A stretch of 13,776 bases of DNA from Candidatus Hermodarchaeota archaeon (GTDB taxonomy: Archaea > Asgardarchaeota > Hermodarchaeia > Hermodarchaeales > Hermodarchaeaceae): contig JAEOSV010000257.1 of assembly GCA_016840185.1 (NCBI GenBank), positions 1 through 13,776 on the forward strand. Reading direction: 5' to 3'. The notes under the pieces are model-generated. The model searched no databases. It saw nothing but the letters and a program-made list of their open reading frames with translations, and was not told where the DNA came from. Shown piece after piece: positions 1 to 6,852 of this stretch (the stretch's first letter is position 1; every line of letters starts with the position of its first letter). The translations under genes were made by a program, and so were the position numbers.

Positions 1-244
1 AGCGATGGAGATTACGTTGGTTCGCGGACCAAAATAACACCGCACACTAATCCTCTGAACCACGATAAAACAGACAAGCACGGATTGCTTGGCATGCCAT
101 TCCGGCAGGTGAGAACGCCCAGCTGACCCACAGCGTAAGCGTTCATCCCTCCCTTATTTTTACTGGACTAGGACAGAGGATATGCTTTTCTCCACTACAC
201 AATAAATAGAAGTCGAATCCACCCGTTGAAACGGAGGAAACGAA
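1..244. other. Leading region without a clear gene
   Basis: No convincing gene is seen here. Frame 1 is open from the window edge to a TGA at 124-126 (about 41 codons) and could be the end of a gene starting outside the window, but its codon choice and composition do not resemble the neighbouring genes and I recognise no motif. Frame 2 is open only to a TAA at 34-36. A short perfect hairpin (TTGGT/ACCAA, about positions 19-34) lies near the edge. The right part, from about 190, holds the promoter and SD of the kinase gene. Confidence 0.4.
201..208 (+). promoter_or_regulatory. Putative TATA element of the PfkB kinase gene
   Basis: The sequence AATAAATA lies about 40 bp before the ATG at 245. 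Archaeal transcription starts about 25 bp after the TATA centre, which would give a leader of roughly 15 nt that includes the GGAGG at 233-237. Assigned on sequence and spacing only. Confidence 0.4.
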
Positions 245-1237
245 ATGGAACCACGTATAGGTACACTTGTCCCAACGGTTGTCCAACTCCTAGCAATAGG
301 CGATGCCAATGTCGAATTGGTTTTTTCACCTCTGGAAAAGATGCCCCAGTTTGGTCAGGAGGTCGTCGTTCCAGAGCTTAGTCTCCGAGCTGCTGGATCA
401 GCTGCCAATTTTGCGATTTGTGGGGCTAACCTTGGTATCAAAACCGGCTTTGCGGGGCGCTTAGCGGTTGATGGCTTTGGAGAAATTGTATTGAAAGCAT
501 TTCGCGACGTGGACGTTGACACAAGATGTTTACAACTAGTTGAAGATTCCACAACCGGGGTGACCGCCGCAATAATTCGAAAAGACGGAGAACGCGGGTT
601 CATCACCTATCCTGGTACCATTGCTGAATTACAATTCAAAACCCTTGAGAATTGCCTTCAAACTGAGACACCGCCTCGATGGGTCCATCTAGCTGGTTAT
701 CATCTTCTATCATCACTTCAAGGGGATTCAGTTACACAATTGTTGAAACTAGCCCAATCTCGCGGCGCAACTACATCATTGGATGTTGGCTGGGATCCCT
801 GTGGATGGTCCGATGAAACCATCAACCAAGTGCTAGATATACTCCGGTTCGTTGATGTCTTCTTCCCCAATGCCGAAGAGATTAAAGCTCTAACCGGGGA
901 GCACAACCCAAGAAAAGGTGCTACGAAACTCATAGAATCAGGAGCGCCCACCTTGGTCGCCAAATTGGGGGCGAAGGGTTGTTTGCTTGCGACAAAACAG
1001 GATCAGCAATTGGTCCCCGGGTTTGAAGTCGAGGTTGTGGACACGACTGCAGCCGGTGATGCATTTGATGCCGGGTTTGTGGCGAGTATGCTATCCGGAG
1101 CAACGATGGAACGTGCGGCTGTCTTCGCTAACGCCGTAGCGGCTCTCCGTGTGTCACGAGATTCAGACGATTCATTATTTCCAAGTTTGCAGGAAACTTC
1201 TGCGTTCTTAATGCGACATCGCCCACTAAAGGCGTGA
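245..1237 (+). CDS. PfkB-family carbohydrate/nucleoside kinase
   Basis: A 330-residue protein of the ribokinase/PfkB family, which transfers phosphate from ATP to a hydroxymethyl group of a sugar or nucleoside in the cytoplasm. Visible landmarks are the N-terminal substrate-binding strand with GDANVEL (19-25), the Gly-rich GSAANFA (51-57), the NAEE (NxxE, 209-212) magnesium/phosphate motif, and the C-terminal signature DTTAAGDAF (266-274), where Asp272 is the expected catalytic base. The AAGD form of the anion hole also occurs in true ribokinases, so it is not a defect. Length is typical. The ATG is set by GGAGG at 233-237, 7 nt upstream. Substrate (ribose, fructose, adenosine, ketodeoxygluconate or other) cannot be told from motifs. 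The 3' end overlaps the convergent amidohydrolase gene by 12 bp. Confidence 0.9.
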   Translation: MEPRIGTLVPTVVQLLAIGDANVELVFSPLEKMPQFGQEVVVPELSLRAAGSAANFAICGANLGIKTGFAGRLAVDGFGEIVLKAFRDVDVDTRCLQLVEDSTTGVTAAIIRKDGERGFITYPGTIAELQFKTLENCLQTETPPRWVHLAGYHLLSSLQGDSVTQLLKLAQSRGATTSLDVGWDPCGWSDETINQVLDILRFVDVFFPNAEEIKALTGEHNPRKGATKLIESGAPTLVAKLGAKGCLLATKQDQQLVPGFEVEVVDTTAAGDAFDAGFVASMLSGATMERAAVFANAVAALRVSRDSDDSLFPSLQETSAFLMRHRPLKA

Positions 1238-2785
1238 AAAAACACAATTGCCTCCAACGTATGTGGCCAGAACTTCAATATCTTTCAAGGCATTAGGTTC
1301 AATTTCAAAGGGATTCTGAGACAAGACAACGAAATCCGCTAGTTTCCCGGGAACCAGTGATCCTTTTTCGTTTTCATCAAAACTGGCATAAGCAGCATCA
1401 GTGGTATACAATCGAATGGCTTCTTCAACCGTAATTTGAATTGAAGGGTAAGGATGGGTTACCGCAGAGAAAATGCCATACAATGGATCCATGGGCATAC
1501 AATCTGACCCGAATGCGACTTTGATGCCCGCATCGAGGACTCTACGGAAATTATTGAGTTGTTCGGCGCGTTCTGGGCCAAGACGTAAATCATACATACC
1601 TCCTGCTAACCCCCATCGATGAGCAAAATTTGGCTGTTGGAGTAAGAGCATCTCCAGCTGTTTTACTCGTTCAATCAGTGGTGGAGTGAGAAGCTCCGCA
1701 TGAATGATATTGTGCCTTAGCTTTTTCACAAGCTCCGATTTACTTGTAGTTTCATGTACACGCAATACCATGTCAATTGCCCGATCCCCAATAGCATGGG
1801 TGCTCACTTGGAGTCCCAGTTCATTAGCGGACGCAATCAAAAACCGGAAATCTTCTTCATCAAACAACATCATGCCGTCGGTTTCAGGTTTATCAGTATA
1901 TGGTCGGGATATAGCAGCTGTTTGTGCTCCAATGGACCCATCGGTGAAAACCTTCACTCCCCCCAATCGGAAATACTCATCACCTAAACCTGATGGGACA
2001 CCAAGGCCCGCTAACAGATCAAAGAGCTTTCTTTCTAGATTCGCATAAACCCGAACTGTCAACTTTCTATGTTGTCGGAGCTTAAGATATTCAGCCACGA
2101 AAGGAAGTTGACGACGATATAGATTCTCATGAAGCGAGGTGATCCCTACACTATTTGCATGACGGCATCCTTCAAGAAGCACTTTAGATAAATCATCCTC
2201 ACCGCCTTGGAATTTACGTGTGTCGACGGGAAATTCCCGGAGAACTCCCGTGGGTTCACCTGTCGTCGAATCCCGATCAACACCAGGCGTTTCTTTATCT
2301 AGCTCTAGCTGTTGCAGGGTTGTTGAGTTGACGCTGATTAAGTGGCCACAAACCCGGATTAAAACCACGGGATTTTCAGGCGTGAGGGGATCAAGGTCTT
2401 CTTTGGTGATATAACGTGGAGTTTTCCATTTACTCTCATCCCAGTTGTATCCTAAAATTAACTCTCCCTTGGGTAATTCATCGGCCCGTTTCTTCACTAG
2501 TTCGAGTGCTTCCTTCACCGAGGACGTTTTTCCAAGATCAAGACGGAGGAGCTTTCGCCCTAAACCCGCTAAATGTGCATGTGTGTCAATGAAACCAGGG
2601 AGAATAGTGCGACCTTCCATGTCAACAGTCTCAACAGCACTGCCTCGATACATCTCAACCTCCGCAGTGGTTCCAATCGCGATAATCCGTTCATTTCCAA
2701 TCACCATCGCTTCAGCAACAGGAAGCTGCGAATCCATGGTTCGAATATCTGCATTAATCACGACGAGGTCGATTCGGGCAGGCAT
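1226..2785 (-). CDS. YtcJ-like metal-dependent amidohydrolase
   Basis: A TIM-barrel amidohydrolase of the YtcJ/Amidohydro_3 type, expected to hydrolyse amide or related C-N bonds in the cytoplasm; the substrate is unknown. Counting from the preferred start, visible features are the metal motif HAH in FIDTHAHLAGLG (His69 and His71), the typical CGHLISVNS segment (about 146-154), Lys278 in VKVFTDGSIGAQ as the candidate carboxylated or metal-side lysine, HAIGDRA (His330), RHNIIHAE (His358 and His362) and GSD (Asp428). A C-terminal composite beta-sandwich with GKLADFVVL closes the protein. At 519 residues the length is normal. In-frame GTG and ATG codons at 2797 and 2794 lie inside the SD GGAGTGAT (2793-2800), so the ATG at 2785, 7 nt after it, is the likely start. 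The gene is tail to tail with the PfkB kinase; whether they share a pathway is unknown. Confidence 0.92.
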   Translation of the reverse strand: MPARIDLVVINADIRTMDSQLPVAEAMVIGNERIIAIGTTAEVEMYRGSAVETVDMEGRTILPGFIDTHAHLAGLGRKLLRLDLGKTSSVKEALELVKKRADELPKGELILGYNWDESKWKTPRYITKEDLDPLTPENPVVLIRVCGHLISVNSTTLQQLELDKETPGVDRDSTTGEPTGVLREFPVDTRKFQGGEDDLSKVLLEGCRHANSVGITSLHENLYRRQLPFVAEYLKLRQHRKLTVRVYANLERKLFDLLAGLGVPSGLGDEYFRLGGVKVFTDGSIGAQTAAISRPYTDKPETDGMMLFDEEDFRFLIASANELGLQVSTHAIGDRAIDMVLRVHETTSKSELVKKLRHNIIHAELLTPPLIERVKQLEMLLLQQPNFAHRWGLAGGMYDLRLGPERAEQLNNFRRVLDAGIKVAFGSDCMPMDPLYGIFSAVTHPYPSIQITVEEAIRLYTTDAAYASFDENEKGSLVPGKLADFVVLSQNPFEIEPNALKDIEVLATYVGGNCVFSRL

Positions 2786-2792
2786 AGTTAAC

Positions 2793-2800
2793 ATCACTCC
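2793..2800 (-). promoter_or_regulatory. SD that sets the amidohydrolase start
   Basis: On the minus strand this reads GGAGTGAT, complementary to the 3' end of 16S rRNA. It ends 7 nt before the ATG at 2785 and overlaps two further in-frame start codons (GTG 2797, ATG 2794), which argues against those two as starts. Confidence 0.6.
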
Positions 2801-2931
2801 AAACCACTGGTTAAGTCAAAGATAAGTTACATCTCTAATTATCTATGTTTACCATCTTTGAAAGTCATTAGTTTTTACAACTCGTCACATTAAGACTAAA
2901 TACAACATGAGTGCATGGAAAGATACCTCTT

Positions 2932-2937
2932 AGGTGG
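2932..2937 (+). promoter_or_regulatory. SD that sets the start of the small membrane protein
   Basis: AGGTGG lies 9 nt before the ATG at 2947 and downstream of the earlier in-frame ATG at 2911. This favours the shorter product, which begins directly with a basic stretch and a membrane helix. A TATA-like ACTAAATAC at 2895-2903 would place transcription start near 2925, also after the upstream ATG. Confidence 0.55.
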
Positions 2938-2946
2938 TTTATTCAC

Positions 2947-3354
2947 ATGGGTAAGAACACCAAACGAAATGTCGCAATTGCCATTGTACTAATTGTAGTG
3001 ATTGGTAGTGCCCTCTACTTCGGGTTAGCCTATCCTTTTCCAGTGCAATCCACACCCATCAGCCTCACAGGAATTCTCTCTCAAACTGATATTCCTTCCG
3101 TAATTAGCTGGCCAAACGCTCAAATTCAGGTCACGATTCATCTCACCTCAGTGACCGCGATTTGGGGCTTTGAAATTCGAGATGCATCCAATAACCTCGT
3201 CCATGCCCAAGCAGGGATTGCTACATCGACTACAACTGTTACAACTCCTTGGTATGATGCAGCCGGATCCTATACTATTACCGTAACATGTATTGGTGAT
3301 TTAGAAGGGACCGTTACAGTATTTGCTCGAGGATGGCCTTTCATTACTCCATAA
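2947..3354 (+). CDS. Small membrane-anchored beta-rich protein, unknown function
   Basis: A 135-residue protein I cannot assign to a named family. It starts with a basic stretch (MGKNTKR) and a single hydrophobic helix (about residues 8-29), which would anchor it in the membrane with the rest outside. The exposed part (30-135) is rich in Ser, Thr, Val and Ile in alternating patterns, with FEIRDASNNLVHAQ (75-88) followed by AAGSYTITVTC (105-115) and GTVTVFARGW (121-130). This suggests a compact beta-sandwich similar in style to Ig-like or GOLD-like folds; that is an inference. There is one cysteine (115). The next gene on the same strand, the solute-binding protein, starts 91 bp later and seems to have its own TATA box. 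The two may act together at the cell surface, but nothing proves it. Confidence 0.7.
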   Translation: MGKNTKRNVAIAIVLIVVIGSALYFGLAYPFPVQSTPISLTGILSQTDIPSVISWPNAQIQVTIHLTSVTAIWGFEIRDASNNLVHAQAGIATSTTTVTTPWYDAAGSYTITVTCIGDLEGTVTVFARGWPFITP

Positions 3355-3366
3355 CAGACGAATTGT

Positions 3367-3382
3367 TTGCCATCTTCGGCAA
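3367..3382 (+). other. Short hairpin between two surface-protein genes
   Basis: TTGCC (3367-3371) and GGCAA (3378-3382) form a perfect 5 bp stem with a 6 nt loop, 13 nt after the stop of the small membrane protein gene and just before the TATA-like element of the next gene. It might help end the upstream transcript. No T-run follows, so the role is uncertain. Confidence 0.25.
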
Positions 3383-3383
3383 T

Positions 3384-3390
3384 CTTATAT
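3384..3390 (+). promoter_or_regulatory. Putative TATA element of the substrate-binding protein gene
   Basis: CTTATAT lies about 58 bp before the ATG at 3446. Transcription would begin near 3412 and give a leader of about 34 nt that contains the GGAG SD. It suggests the gene can be transcribed separately from the one before it. Confidence 0.4.
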
Positions 3391-3432
3391 CCAGAATCAT
3401 CCATGGCGGCGGTAAGTCACTCATAGGTCCTT

Positions 3433-3436
3433 GGAG
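3433..3436 (+). promoter_or_regulatory. SD that sets the substrate-binding protein start
   Basis: GGAG lies 9 nt before the ATG at 3446. The in-frame TTG at 3431 overlaps this SD and has no SD of its own, so the ATG is preferred. Confidence 0.5.
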
Positions 3437-3445
3437 TTTCAGATT

Positions 3446-5383
3446 ATGAAAACTTCCTCGCAAACTTCTTTCTACTCGAAAAACCGCCAACGAAATACAG
3501 TATTTTCATTGCTTCTTTGTACACTTCTCATTGGCTTGTTCCTCATGAGCAATATCGGTACTTCTTCAACTGCTGCTGCACCTGTACAACCTTTCCTTGA
3601 ATCCTTTGAGTTAAATGGGCCTTACATAAACGAGGCAGTATTCGGTGTCTATCATGGGTCAGATGCCCAGTGGGCAGCACTCGTTGACGGGTTAATCGAT
3701 GTGGGTAATGCCCCACTTTCACTCGATGAAAGAAGTGGTATTGAGTTCAACGAATGGGAAGTCGATCAGTTCTGGGGTATTGCATGCAGTACACACTTTG
3801 ATCCCTTCTTTATTGAAGAAATAGAAGGGCCGCCAGGATTCAATGGATTCCCTTTCAATTACGTAGGTTTACGACGTGCTGTCGCTATTGCTTTGGATAA
3901 ATATGCGATTGCTCAGACCGCGTTTGGTGAAGGTGGTGTGGCTTTAGATCATATCATTCCCGCTTCCTTTTCAGCGTGGCATGAACCTGATCTTGGACTC
4001 GATTATCGCGATGGTGATATCCAACAGGCTATCACGGTCCTAGAAGCCGCTGGTTTCATCGACTTTAATATGGATGGCTATCGCGATGCACCAAATTCGA
4101 CTGAGGTGACGCTCAGCCTTTATTATACTCCGACAGAACTTGCCACAAAGGCAACCCAACATTCCAAAATCGCTACAAATACGACGCTCATGGCAGGAAC
4201 CATTCGGAACACAATGGAAGCCCTTGGTTTTCGCATCAACCTATTCCCAGTTGATGAAAATACATTATGGCGTTATACCCACATCGGATATCGGGCTTAT
4301 CAAATGGCATTGCTCCCATGGGAAATTCCTGAGCAGGCGCCTTTAGTTCTTAAAGATCTCTTCTACTCATACAGTATCCCAACGACCAACATCATGAATT
4401 TCCACAATACTACGATTGACACGATAATTGAAACGATGAATTCAACCACCGATTTTGACGACTATCAGGACTTGCTCTCTGAGGTTCAAATTGGAATTGC
4501 CCAAAATCAACCCCTGATTCCTATATGTACTCGCTATCAATACACGGCGCAGCGTACAGACCGATATGAACGTTGGTTTAATCAGCCTGGAATTGGTGCA
4601 GCCAATCATTGGTCATTCTTACAGTCTCGACTTCAAACTGGACAACCCGACAAACACCCAATTTCTGATGTGGGTGGAACCATGGAGATTGGTCTCAATG
4701 ACGTGCCTGCCACACTCAACCCCATTCTTGCCACTCTCCCAGATACCTGGTTGGTCCTAGATTCGATTTACAGTCGATTAGTTCGAATAGATCCGGTAAC
4801 CGGCGAGCCATTGCCGGATTTAGCTCAAAGCTGGACTATCGAACCAGTAGGAAATGAACTTCGAATGACCTTCAATCTGCAGAATAATGCAACTTGGCAT
4901 GATGGTGAAATCTTCACGGCTGATGACGTCGAATTTACCTATACCTACATCAATGACTTGCCGGGGCCATGGCCGTTACTGCGTCCCAAACCCCATATCG
5001 AAATAAGCAGCATAGAAATCCTCAATAACGTTACTATCAGAATCACGACTCCCCTCAATGGATATTTTGCCTTATTTGATATTGCAGACGTCGTCATTTT
5101 ACCCCAGCACCTCTGGGAAGGTATACTACAACCTGCTTACTTTGATAACCCACGACCCATAGGCACGGGACCATTCATGTTCGATAAGCGACCAGAATCC
5201 GGATTGATCTATCTCAACTACTTCCCCGACTACCATTATGGCATTCTTGGATCACGAGAACTCCCTGTTTTCATAGATTACTCCTTCCTCGTCTGGCTTG
5301 GTGCCGGCATCTTCGTCATATCAATAACAGCACTCGGAGCCTTATGGTTCCTCCGAAGAACACCCCATGGTTTCACAAACTAA
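3446..5383 (+). CDS. Circularly permuted family 5 solute-binding protein, membrane-tethered
   Basis: A 645-residue secreted protein built from the SBP_bac_5 (peptide/nickel/oligosaccharide binding) fold, acting outside the membrane to capture a solute. Residues 19-38 are a hydrophobic signal segment with a possible cleavage site after STAAA (41-45). The family motifs are in unusual order. First come segments normally in the second half: GPYINEAVFGVYHG (58-71), LRRAVAIALDKYAI (142-155), DFNMDGYRDAP (206-216), GFRINLFPVDENTLWR (261-276) and PLIPICTRYQYTAQR (356-370). Then come segments normally in the first half: GTMEIGLNDVPATLNP (411-426), SRLVRIDPVTGEPLPDLAQSW (443-463), ATWHDGEIFTADDVEF (482-497), ILPQHLWE (551-558), IGTGPFMF (572-579) and YFPDYHYG (592-599). 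The chain ends with a transmembrane helix (about 613-636) and Arg-Arg, giving a membrane anchor. No permease or ATPase gene lies in the window. The ligand is unknown. Confidence 0.88.
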   Translation: MKTSSQTSFYSKNRQRNTVFSLLLCTLLIGLFLMSNIGTSSTAAAPVQPFLESFELNGPYINEAVFGVYHGSDAQWAALVDGLIDVGNAPLSLDERSGIEFNEWEVDQFWGIACSTHFDPFFIEEIEGPPGFNGFPFNYVGLRRAVAIALDKYAIAQTAFGEGGVALDHIIPASFSAWHEPDLGLDYRDGDIQQAITVLEAAGFIDFNMDGYRDAPNSTEVTLSLYYTPTELATKATQHSKIATNTTLMAGTIRNTMEALGFRINLFPVDENTLWRYTHIGYRAYQMALLPWEIPEQAPLVLKDLFYSYSIPTTNIMNFHNTTIDTIIETMNSTTDFDDYQDLLSEVQIGIAQNQPLIPICTRYQYTAQRTDRYERWFNQPGIGAANHWSFLQSRLQTGQPDKHPISDVGGTMEIGLNDVPATLNPILATLPDTWLVLDSIYSRLVRIDPVTGEPLPDLAQSWTIEPVGNELRMTFNLQNNATWHDGEIFTADDVEFTYTYINDLPGPWPLLRPKPHIEISSIEILNNVTIRITTPLNGYFALFDIADVVILPQHLWEGILQPAYFDNPRPIGTGPFMFDKRPESGLIYLNYFPDYHYGILGSRELPVFIDYSFLVWLGAGIFVISITALGALWFLRRTPHGFTN

Positions 5384-5405
5384 CCTTAGTCCCTACAGGT
5401 CGTTC

Positions 5406-6185
5406 CTAAAGTTCCTGTAAAAACAAGTCCAAGGAAGAGCTAAACTGGGAATGTTGTTCGAGCATACAGTTATGACCAGCACCCGTGATGACTTGAACTT
5501 CTACTTGAGGTAGTGACTCTTGCAATTGGGCCATCATTTGAGAGTCAACGGCGGTCTCAAACTCCCCATTCACAACAAGGACTGGTATCTGAATTTCGGA
5601 AAGCCGGTTTAACACATTGAATCGCTTCACGTCTTGAAGAATCTCAAGAATAACATGAGTTGGTGTCCGCAGTGATTCGGTGTTCACCCACTCGACGAGT
5701 TCAGGGTCTACATCGGGAGCAAACAAGGCCTTCTCAGTGAACTTCGATGCCCTATCCCGGGACAGTCTAATGAGAAAACGGAGAAAGCTAAATTGAATAC
5801 TTCGCTTTAGTGAAGCAACAGGATGCGGGCTGGATCCAACCAGAACAAGAGCACGAGGGTTCAAGGGCTGCTCCAGGCTGTATTTGAGGGCAATCATTCC
5901 ACCCAAAGAATGGCCAACCAATACAGGATTAGATACCTGATTCTTGCGAAGTATAGTTACCAAATCATGAACATGATCACTCACTCGGTATCCGTGTTCA
6001 GGTTTTTCTGAATCCCCATGACCACGTAAATCATAGGCAATCACTTGATGCTTCTGTGTAAAATACTCGATTTGGTGTTTCCAGAACCTATGAGAGGCTG
6101 CCCATCCATGAATGAAAATGAGAGGTGAGCCTTGCCCCTCTTTGCGTACATGTAACTGGATGATTTCAGAGGTTTCCGAATTCAT
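5406..6185 (-). CDS. Alpha/beta hydrolase (esterase/lactonase-like)
   Basis: A 259-residue alpha/beta-hydrolase-fold enzyme, probably cytoplasmic, acting on an ester, lactone or similar bond. From the preferred start it shows the oxyanion motif HGW (26-28), YDLRGHGDS (51-59), the nucleophile elbow GHSLGG with Ser93, and the C-terminal GAGH with His238. The strand carrying the acid reads VLVVNGEFETAV; where relatives usually have Asp (GxxD) this protein has Glu210, so the acid may be Glu, or Asp214 nearby. The frame stays open upstream to a TTG at 6308, but that start has no SD and overlaps the divergent gene. GGAG at 6196-6199 lies 10 nt before the ATG at 6185 and only 1 nt before the ATG at 6194, so 6185 is preferred. 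The exact substrate cannot be called; the fold also includes haloperoxidase-like and carboxylesterase members. Confidence 0.87.
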   Translation of the reverse strand: MNSETSEIIQLHVRKEGQGSPLIFIHGWAASHRFWKHQIEYFTQKHQVIAYDLRGHGDSEKPEHGYRVSDHVHDLVTILRKNQVSNPVLVGHSLGGMIALKYSLEQPLNPRALVLVGSSPHPVASLKRSIQFSFLRFLIRLSRDRASKFTEKALFAPDVDPELVEWVNTESLRTPTHVILEILQDVKRFNVLNRLSEIQIPVLVVNGEFETAVDSQMMAQLQESLPQVEVQVITGAGHNCMLEQHSQFSSSLDLFLQEL

Positions 6186-6195
6186 GTTGGACATA

Positions 6196-6199
6196 CTCC
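6196..6199 (-). promoter_or_regulatory. SD that sets the alpha/beta hydrolase start
   Basis: On the minus strand GGAG sits 10 nt before the ATG at 6185 and directly against the ATG at 6194. The spacing fits only the downstream ATG. Confidence 0.45.
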
Positions 6200-6287
6200 A
6201 CAATATTTGCTCTTCATCGGACTTAGAAGCTTTTTGGGCGCTCTGTCCAAAGAGTTTTTTCTTCCCAAGCCTACCTGCTACTGAGTT

Positions 6288-6292
6288 GGTGA
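6288..6292 (+). promoter_or_regulatory. SD of the 6299 gene
   Basis: GGTGA lies 6 nt before the GTG at 6299. An in-frame TGA at 6290-6292 overlaps this SD, so translation cannot start earlier. This supports the GTG start. Confidence 0.5.
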
Positions 6293-6298
6293 CTCTCT

Positions 6299-6835
6299 GT
6301 GGAAGCAACCGATGTATGGATTGTAATAATCCGTGGCGAAGCGGAAGGTCAAGATGTCCGAGTTGCCCTTGACTTTCAAAACGCTGAAGCCTTACTTGGC
6401 CCCCGCAACTTCATCGTCGGTGATGCCTTCGTCAACCAATTACTGGAGCTCATTCAATCACAAGAAAATTGGGTTATTAAAACGGTGATTGAAGAAGTGC
6501 GAACGCCTCATGAAAAGAAGCTTCCACCCAATATACCATTGTTCGCGCTCCTAACAAAGAGCTATCCCCGCGGTCTCTCTGCCGGTGCTCTCTTTCTAAT
6601 TGAGGAAATTGCACTCCAACACGAAGACATGCCTGACACATACTCTGAGACAACAAATTCAATTCTGGGTCCTTCCAAACGATTTGCACTGGTTGGCTTG
6701 TCACCTGTCGGATTCACAGCTGCATGCGCCGAAGATGCCAAACTCTTCACACGGTTCATTTCTCGGCTCCTTAAACGTCCCGAAGCCTTTGAAGAAGTCT
6801 CTCTGCTTCTTTCCCGACGCAACAAACAGAATTAA
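6299..6835 (+). CDS. Hypothetical soluble protein, unrecognised family
   Basis: A 178-residue protein that I do not recognise. It begins with two likely beta strands (DVWIVIIRGE, 5-14, and QDVRVALDF, 18-26). A helical segment follows (GDAFVNQLLELIQS, 41-54), then a charged strand (WVIKTVIEEVR, 58-68), a Pro-rich turn (LPPNIPLFALL, 75-85), PRGLSAGALFLIEEIAL (90-106), FALVGLSPVGFTAACAEDA (129-147) and a basic C-terminal helix. There is no signal peptide, membrane helix or metal-binding cysteine cluster; the single Cys is residue 143. The GTG start is supported by GGTGA 6 nt upstream and an in-frame stop just before. The gene diverges from the alpha/beta hydrolase across 113 bp and is convergent with the methyltransferase with a 17 bp gap, so it is probably a single-gene transcript. 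Base composition is like its neighbours. Confidence 0.75.
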   Translation: MEATDVWIVIIRGEAEGQDVRVALDFQNAEALLGPRNFIVGDAFVNQLLELIQSQENWVIKTVIEEVRTPHEKKLPPNIPLFALLTKSYPRGLSAGALFLIEEIALQHEDMPDTYSETTNSILGPSKRFALVGLSPVGFTAACAEDAKLFTRFISRLLKRPEAFEEVSLLLSRRNKQN

Positions 6836-6852
6836 CCTCGAAACTGCTTCTA

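Noticed and set aside
19..34. A hairpin with a TTCG-containing loop resembling the T arm of a tRNA
   Set aside because: The loop is six bases rather than seven, lacks the invariant A, and no acceptor, anticodon or D arms can be built around it.
1..126. Open frame 1 running from the edge to a TGA, as the end of an upstream gene
   Set aside because: Only 41 codons, no recognisable motif, and codon choice unlike the neighbours; kept as a comment in the region entry only.
245..330. AAGD instead of GAGD in the PfkB signature as a sign of an inactive kinase
   Set aside because: DTTAAGD is found in well-characterised ribokinases, so the anion hole is normal.
1704..2048. Plus-strand open frames inside the amidohydrolase gene
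   Set aside because: They are antisense shadows of a well-supported enzyme gene, are rich in Ser and Arg in low-complexity fashion, and have no SD.
2911..2946. ATG at 2911 as the start of the small membrane protein
   Set aside because: The AGGTGG SD lies downstream of it and fits the ATG at 2947; the extra residues would precede the typical basic N-terminus of the membrane helix.
6186..6308. N-terminal extension of the alpha/beta hydrolase to a TTG at 6308
   Set aside because: No SD before the TTG, the extension has no hydrolase sequence, it overlaps the divergent gene start, and a suitable SD lies before the ATG at 6185.
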